From NCBI GenBank assembly GCA_022606135.1, contig JABYQN010000008.1:992001-1056000 (forward strand): 64,000 nucleotides of DNA, written 5' to 3'. Below the pieces are notes generated by a model. The model was not told the origin of the DNA. It was given only the letters and a program-made list of their open reading frames with translations, and searched no databases. Source of the stretch: Fomes fomentarius. Its lineage: Eukaryota; Basidiomycota; Agaricomycetes; Polyporales; Polyporaceae. The stretch's first letter is position 1, and every line of letters starts with the position of its first letter. Shown in pieces: positions 57,712-64,000 of the stretch. Both the position numbers and the translations under genes were made by a program.

Positions 57712-59793
57712 TTACAATAGCTCCGGTTTATCCCATTCAGAGCATGCCATCCGGAATCCTACAGCGTCAAGTCGGATCGGTACGCTCGGCTCAGCCATAA
57801 TCCCAAGGCTCTCCAATTCCGCTATCTTGAAATACTCATTCAAGTCGTCTTCATAGAACGCCGCCATTGAATCAGCATTGACATGGGCCAGCTGCGCCTC
57901 GCCCTGAAGGAATTCCAGCATGTGCATCGACGCTTCGTGCATCTGCGTCATGTCCTCCTTCAAGCCAAGGAAAAGCGTCGTCTGGGCTACGTCGCGCGTC
58001 TCGGCGGGCATCGCCGACAGGAAAGCACCCCCGGTGCATGAAAGGGCGGACTGCGTCTCTCGTGCGCGCGCTTTCCCTAGGGATCCTTCCGCAGGCGCAT
58101 TGGTACGTGCCGGCGGCACCACAGGAATAGGAACCTTCGCCTGTTGTGATTGGGTTGCGTCGAACACGACGCTGCCGAAGCCTTTCAGGCGCCTGACCTC
58201 GAGGAGCTGGCACGGCGAAGCCGACGGATGAGACCTCGATTCTCGTATCGAAATGGAAGAACGAAAGCTGGACTCACGCTCTGAACGCCGGTGAGAAGCA
58301 CGACGGTCTCGATCTCTGCCTGCTTGAAGTACTCCGCCGTTGATTCGATCGCTTCATCGGCAAGGCGCTTCGTTGAAGGAATGAGCGCCTCTACTATCCG
58401 GGCAAACGGGCTGCTCGCGTTCCTCTGGGAAATCCCATGTAAAACCTGGGTTGGTAGTTGTCAGTGCATGTGCTCTCTTTGTTATCGGTGAATAGAATGG
58501 AGTGACTGACTGCTGCGTAGGAGAACATGACGAAGGAAGCTCCAGCCTCCGCACAAATGGCCGCATGCCCAAGACCCGAAACGAAGAGAAGGTTAGTCCG
58601 CACGGAGTGTTTCTGCCCCAGCATCATCGCCGCTTGTACGCCCGCTTCTGTGGCAGGTATCTGAACGCACTTGTCAGGACCTGTCTGATCGGCGACATAA
58701 CCAAGCAGGCTGGAGCTCACCGAGATAACGATTCGATCCCGCTGGTATCCCTTTTTCGCAAACAGCCTCATCAGGCGAAGCGCCTGCCTCTCCATCTCCC
58801 TGGCGTCGTCGTGCTTTCTCGGGTCGACAAATGTGAAGTGTGGGCCGGCGACGTCCTCCATTAATTCGACGCCCAATGCAACAAGCTTAGAAGGTGGTCA
58901 GCGTGTTGTACTGAAGTAATTTCCATCTACTCACATAGTGTTCTATTGCCATAGACAATATCCGGTCCAGGTCCCACTCCCCATTCAGTCTATCAAGCGA
59001 CAGCCCACACATGTCAGCGCTGTGATTGTGCGGCTGGTGCAGGCGTGACAGGGTGGCTTACCTGTTGTCGATGGCGAGCTTGATTGCGGCCTCTGCATAG
59101 TATGCTATGTCTGGCATGGCCAACCCTTCACGTAACATGCGTGGCGTGACCATCGTCGCGCAGTAGGGCGTACCCTGACTTTGAAGCACTGCGTACACCC
59201 ATTAACGTCAGACAGAGAGGCCATCATACCGTTGTCAGCGATCACTCCGCGACGCTAGATATGACAGCAGGAATGGAGCTCACAGGGCTCCGGTACTCAC
59301 GATCGCGATCAAAGGTTTGCGCTATGACGCTCTTGCCACTGGTCAGAAGCGACTTCCACAGCGATGCGCTCATCGCGCCCGTCGTCTTGCTTTTCCCGTC
59401 CTTCGACGCGAGCTTAGCGGCGCTATTCGGGTGCATTCGTCGGCTATGTTGTGGCGGCTCGTTCTGCTGGGCGTTCACGCGCCTGCGCGCGTCGACAAGG
59501 AGTGGCGTAACCACCGCGGGCGCGGGGCTCTTGGGGAACGGAATCGAAGGCCGACTCTCTAGCGACTTGGGCCTCAGAAGATGCTTCTTCGGCGAGCGGT
59601 ATGCGTTGAGAGTGAGCGTGGTCAATGCCGACACCGGAGTGGATTTGACTGGAATGCGCGAGCCCAGGGTGTTCTCGTCTTGAGCGTGCGTCTTGCGCTT
59701 GCTCCGGGCGCCGTACGAGGTGACTTGCATATTCAGGGGCGTCGACGTCGGCGACGTGGGAGTGTGTGGATTGGTACGTCGTCCCGAGTCCAT
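57712..59793 (-). CDS. transaldolase-fold protein lacking the Schiff-base lysine, with extensions
   Basis: Transaldolases move three-carbon units through a lysine Schiff base in a TIM barrel. Barrel segments here, minus strand, are LQSQGTPYCATMVTPRM, YYAEAAIKLAIDN, DLDRILSMAIEHY, HFTFVDPRKHDDAREMERQA, RIVISIPATEAGVQAAMMLG, RTNLLFVSGLGHAAICAEAGA, MFSYAAVLHG. The strand that bears the lysine in transaldolases (LIK-x-x-STW/ATxxG) reads VISIPATEAG, with Ser at the lysine position; the splice join there (GTGAGC..CAG, phase 0) leaves no alternative. The N-terminal 130 residues from ATG 59793 (MDSGRRTNPHT) are disordered and basic (KRKTHAQDENTLG) before SASLWKSLLTSGKSVIAQ. About 200 extra residues follow the barrel, ending RMACSEWDKPELL. 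The join near 59265 needs an unusual GAG acceptor, so the N-terminal part could belong to another gene. Confidence 0.7.
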
Positions 59794-62700
59794 GTCCAGT
59801 GATGTGGAAGTTGAGCAGGGAAAGGTGGTTGTGCGCTTTGTTGGTTTGCCGCGGCGCGTGATGGGCCATTGCCAACAAGGCCTTTTTGGGTAAGTGGCGG
59901 GGGAACGTGCACCGCCATCCAACCAAGACGATTCAAAACATTACAGGTGAGTTCTCCCTCACGTTCGGGGAAGTATGAATCCATTGTCAAGCGTCTCGTG
60001 GTCTGCTCAGGAGCATTGTTAACGCGGTCGAACCGCTAAATCGTATACGCCTGGATTCTTCTCGAAAACGCACCCGGCCGTCGCCTTTCCGTCAATCCAG
60101 AAAATGTATAGGTTGAACCTTGCTTCTACATCTGCCCTATCTTGACGGTGGAATTGTAGCGGGTTGAGCTCAGTGACGCTGAAGAATAAGGGGCTTGTTT
60201 GTCAGCGATCTTTGCTCGCGATGGTCCCACACCTTGACGCTCAATGAAGATGATCAGCGTCGAGGTGCCTCACTTACGCGCTCACCATTCTGCTTCTCCT
60301 GCCCCATGTGCCATTGTTTCCAGCGTCGAGGACAAGGAATTTGTTATAGGGGTTCATCTCGATGTCACCCGGGAATGTCGGCAGTCATCCAAGCTCTGCT
60401 AAAGTGGACCTACAGCGGCGAGAAGGACGGAGCCGCTCGGCGGAGAGCCCCGTCAGAAGTGTATTGGGGAGAAGAAGACGGTGCTGCCATGGGGCCCGTG
60501 CTCGCCAGGAAGCACGGCGACCTGCTCAGGTGGTCAGTCGCGGGCCAGCGAAGCGGTGCAAAGACTATCTGACAGAGTTCGCCGAATGCAAGCTCCGAGG
60601 AGGAGGCTACAAATATTGTATAAGAGGTACGTGCGTCCCTGTGCGAGATTGCGTCCTGGACGCTGATCTTGGGCTGGACCTGCGGTCCTGATAGTCCTAT
60701 CTCATGCATATGAGGCATATCACAGCAAAATTGCTCCCATGAGTACACACGAGTAGTGATCGAACAGACTATAGCAGGCAAGATGTGCGAATACAGATTT
60801 GCGCGTATGTTCTACTAATTGCCAAGGACAGGTGAGCCGTGAGATGAGACCGTACTTACTGAATAGACAGGGATTGGCGTATCTGGTATCAACAGATGCG
60901 GTCAACGGGGCTCCGCGTCCTTCTCACTTCATGTCCCGGTGACGCACGAGCTACGGCTTCGTAGTCCATCCACTTAGGCCGAGAATGTGTAGACAGGTTT
61001 TCGGAAAGCCTAGCAACTGTCATTCGGCTATCACAGCCCAGGGTGTAACCTTGCATAGGGAGGCCTCCTCAATTCAATGACCTCACCGGGGCGATACGTC
61101 TGCAATTCATCGAGATGCTCATTGGGCCCTATCAGCCTGCGGCTGCTAGCCGTGGCAGCAGTGTGGCACGCAGTGGGAACGACCTAGAAAGATCGGGCTC
61201 CAGCCGGTGACCCAAGCGTGCTGGGTCAGTGAACTCTGAATCTTCAGTCTTCACGGAGATTGAGGTCTTTGCCGGTCGTGCCGGTCGTGTCTGGCCTAAC
61301 CGCAATTGGGTGGAGGCCTTTCGCCTGTGAGTCTGAGTATCAAATCGGGGTGCGCTGAGTTCTGAGTCTCTACCTGCACAGCTCCGCTCGTTCATTCCCG
61401 CACTCCATGCCCAGGGCCGGCGTGCGGCGAATGCTCACTGTGCGTTCAGAACATGAGAAGGCCGCTCGCTAACCTAGCAACAGGTCGGGATGGTCCGGCG
61501 GGCGGACGCATGGGGGCGCGTGCAGCGTGCCCCAGATGGCCGACAGGCGGGTGGATTAAACTCTCGCATGCTGGAACCGGACATACCCTAGATGGAAATT
61601 GCTGTATAGGCACCGTGCCCGGGGCAACGGGCTAATTGGGCAATGGGTATACTCTTCAGGAACGCCTAGCACGAAGAGGGAAAGCGATTGCACGACCAAG
61701 GTCTCCGGACGGCGGACGCCACGGCTGGCGGCGCGCTCCTCAGCCACCCCCCAGCTAACTCGCTACGGTTCGGCAGGTGCAGGTGGAGAACCCCCAAGAA
61801 AGTCAATACATGAGGGCGTTCAATGTTCCAACGTTCAACACCCTTGCCACCCTCTCTCGCTCAACGCCGGGCGCTGGCGTTTGTCGTCAGACTAAATATA
61901 CTTGCCATGATTCCTGCAGGAATCCCTCACGGACATCGATATCAGCGAGGCAGGCTCAAGGCTCAGCCGCAGCATTCCCTTGACACTGACGACCAAGGTC
62001 GAACGGGACGCGGCCGGAGAGGACTGGCCAGCTCGTGCATCCAGTCGGATGGGTAGTTCGGTATCCACTGTTGGAGCTTGGAGCGTGCGTTGCCCACGCG
62101 TGGCGGCGTAGGCGTTGGGCGGTCCGACTGGGCGGGGAGAAGCGAAAGCTGCCTGCGCGAGGGAGAGGGGGAGGGGATCAATCAAACCTTGTCGCGCCAG
62201 CTTCTCGCCCAAACGAGCATAGCGGCGAAAAAATGCCAACGGCGTTCTACGTTTGAGAACTGAGAGGGTCTATAAGGCAATGCAACGAACTAAACTGCCC
62301 GAGTGCTGCGAGATGGAAGCAGCTTTGTATCCCGCTTCTGAGATGGGGGTTGCGAACAGAGAGAGAAGAGAAATGCCAATAAGTAAATGCGATACCAGAC
62401 ATCGATCCCCATCCGTGTTTCTACAGTTATGATACATATTCGCGATCGGTCAGATCCCAGGGTAGGCGTGGATATTACGTCGAGCAGCAGCATGGAGACA
62501 ACACAGCACGAAAGCGAGGAAGAACGGGATACACGAGGGATGCGAGAGGAAAGGATACGTGGAGACGACACTTTTTTGAGGATCGTCAACGTTCTGACGA
62601 GTATTGCCAATGCGCGATAGCAGACTGCTGGGTCCCGTGGCTCTGATGAACTGCTGACGAATAGTTATTAGAGTTGGTGGTAGTATGATGCAGATTCGGG

Positions 62701-62951
62701 TGCTAGAAGCCGGGCGCAGAGTCAGCTGAGCGCGCCGCGGACTGGTGCGGAATAGACGGGACGCACCGTATATTGTTCGTCTTCTAGCTTGACAAGTTCA
62801 TACTGAGATGCGGTGTGAGAGAATGGAGGAAGAACGGGATGACCGTACGGGGACGATAAGCTTCGCTGATGCGAATGCGACAATGAGGAGGGGGCGTATT
62901 CCGAGGGCTGTGGGTGGGAAAAAAAGATGCCGTCACTAGGATCCCGAGCTC
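59794..62951. other. about 3.1 kb without a clear gene
   Basis: Frames are short and inconsistent. A plus-strand piece near 60555-60635 has a C-x9-C-x9-C spacing (CKDYLTEFAEC, then KYC) and ends at a GTACGT donor-like site; it could be an exon of a small CHCH-type protein, but no other exon is seen. Nothing else is recognised. Confidence 0.4.
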
Positions 62952-63803
62952 TCAATACGCGCAGTTCTGCTGGGGCGCAAGACCCGCAGAGACGGAGATA
63001 ACACTCGCCGAGAACGAGGGACTCGACGTCGCACTGGACGTTGGAGTCTCGGGCGGCACGGGGTACCCCGGCACGCCATACGAATAGTTGTTCAGCTGGC
63101 GCGATGAGTATGTCGCGTAGCCGGAGGTGTGCGGCGGCGTCTGCGACGAGTATTGGCCGGTAATGGAAGGGATAGAGAGGGGGGAGGTGGACTATGACTG
63201 GTGGAGGTCTGCAGCGGTAGTCAGCAATGGGGATTCCGAGCATACTGACTGTCTCCTACCATGTAGGTGACGCCGCTCGCGTCTGTTGTTCTCCGCCGCT
63301 TAGCATCGCGGTCGAAATGGCGGTCGTCTGAGGGGAGAGGGGTGTAGGTGTCTCGGCGATATTCCGGTCGTAGTTGGGCGTTCTTCATTTCGAGCTGTCG
63401 CCTGAGCTCCTCGACCTCGCGGTGGAGCAACTCGTTCTCCTGCTCGAGCTCGCGTATGCGCATGAGGGGCGGGGGAATGGCGGCGACTTGGTCGGGGGAC
63501 AATGCGAGGACGGACTGCAGCTTCGTCACGGTTTGCTCGAGCTTGGTGGGATACGGGTCGGTAAGCGAGCATTGGTTCAGGCGCGGGGCAATCATACCTG
63601 CTCGATGTACGCCTTCCGCTTGGCCCGGTGGCGCGCCTGGGCTAATAGCGTGTCAGGAGGAGCGGGGTGGTGTGCGACGGCGAGGAGGACATACCTTTTG
63701 CATTGCGCGAACGTTCAGGACGGTCAGTAGATTGGTGGCTGGCGGTACTGTGTTCCGCGGAGCCATCACGTTGTGAGTCTGTGGGGGAAGACAAGGGCGT
63801 CAT
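62952..63803 (-). CDS. bZIP transcription factor
   Basis: Four exons (63695-63803, 63598-63641, 63260-63541, 62952-63191) join in phase to 224 aa. The DNA-contact region SRNAKAQARHRAKRKAYIEQ shows the invariant N-x7-R of bZIP proteins, split by a short intron, and runs straight into a leucine-zipper-like helix (LEQTVTKLQSVLAL). A second coiled coil follows (MRIRELEQENELLHREVEEL). The rest is Ser/Pro/Tyr-rich (SSQTPPHTSGYATYSSR), a possible activation region. The start at 63803 (MTPLSSPTDSQ) is preceded by a TATA element. The basic region resembles fungal AP-1/Atf-type factors, but the target site is not predictable from the sequence alone. Confidence 0.88.
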
Positions 63804-63871
63804 GTAACGTAAAGGACAGGGGAGCGAAGGCGATCGGGGTTGGAAAACGGAGGAGAGGGATCAGTTGGATG

Positions 63872-63877
63872 TTTATA
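63872..63877 (-). promoter_or_regulatory. TATA box of the bZIP gene
   Basis: The minus strand reads CATATAAAC, with TATAAA about 70 bp before the ATG at 63803. Confidence 0.5.
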
Positions 63878-64000
63878 TGGGACGGTTGGGGTAGCCGCCC
63901 AGAGCCATCGCATCGCGCGGGGCAGCGAGGCAGGGCGAGGTCCTTTGCCTGCACAAAGTCTACCCGACCGCCAATGGATTTTCTGCCAAATAGCCCCCAT

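Overview
The window looks like nuclear DNA of a filamentous basidiomycete, most likely an Agaricomycete. Evidence: genes carry many introns of about 50-60 nt with GT..AG ends; several proteins are F-box/LRR proteins of the type expanded in mushroom-forming fungi; there is a CFEM GPI-anchored protein, a 518-aa P450 and a PIG-F. Three nuclear tRNA genes are present, each followed by a Pol III T-run. I see no transposon open reading frame and no CRISPR.

Layout. 1-10 kb: a GT69 mannosyltransferase (+), ribosomal protein eL31 (-), a CFEM cell-surface protein (+), then about 3.2 kb without a recognisable gene but with small repeats and a near-perfect hairpin. 10-20 kb: an F-box/LRR gene (+), a four-helix membrane protein (-), tRNA-Ala(CGC) (-), a divergent cyclophilin (+) and a ten-exon P450 (+). 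21-32 kb: a second F-box gene (+), an internally repeated protein (-), a DHHC palmitoyltransferase (-) sharing a 315-bp promoter region with COP9 signalosome subunit 1 (+), and a broken F-box/LRR copy (+). 32-44 kb: a protein kinase (+), a Trk potassium transporter with 8-nt and 15-nt exons (-), a putative RnpA-fold protein (-), an FHA protein with Ki-67-like repeats (-), and intron-containing tRNA-Ile(AAU) (+). 44-56 kb: an RCC1 remnant, a WW-domain protein (-), a universal stress protein (+), tRNA-Gly(GCC) (-), Nop53 (+), eL34 (+), a HAD phosphatase (+) and PIG-F (-). 57-64 kb: a transaldolase-like protein lacking the catalytic lysine (-), about 3 kb without a clear gene, and a bZIP factor (-).

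The genes do not form a pathway cluster. Most are single housekeeping genes with their own promoters. Shared themes are ribosome production (eL31, eL34, Nop53), ubiquitin/NEDD8 control (F-box proteins, CSN1), and the secretory/cell-surface route (GT69, CFEM-GPI, PIG-F, DHHC enzyme). Exon joins were worked out by hand from splice signals and reading-frame phase; most proteins assemble without a break, and the uncertain joins are flagged. The observations most worth a second look are the FHA/Ki-67-like protein, the lysine-less transaldolase, the RnpA-like protein and the micro-exons.
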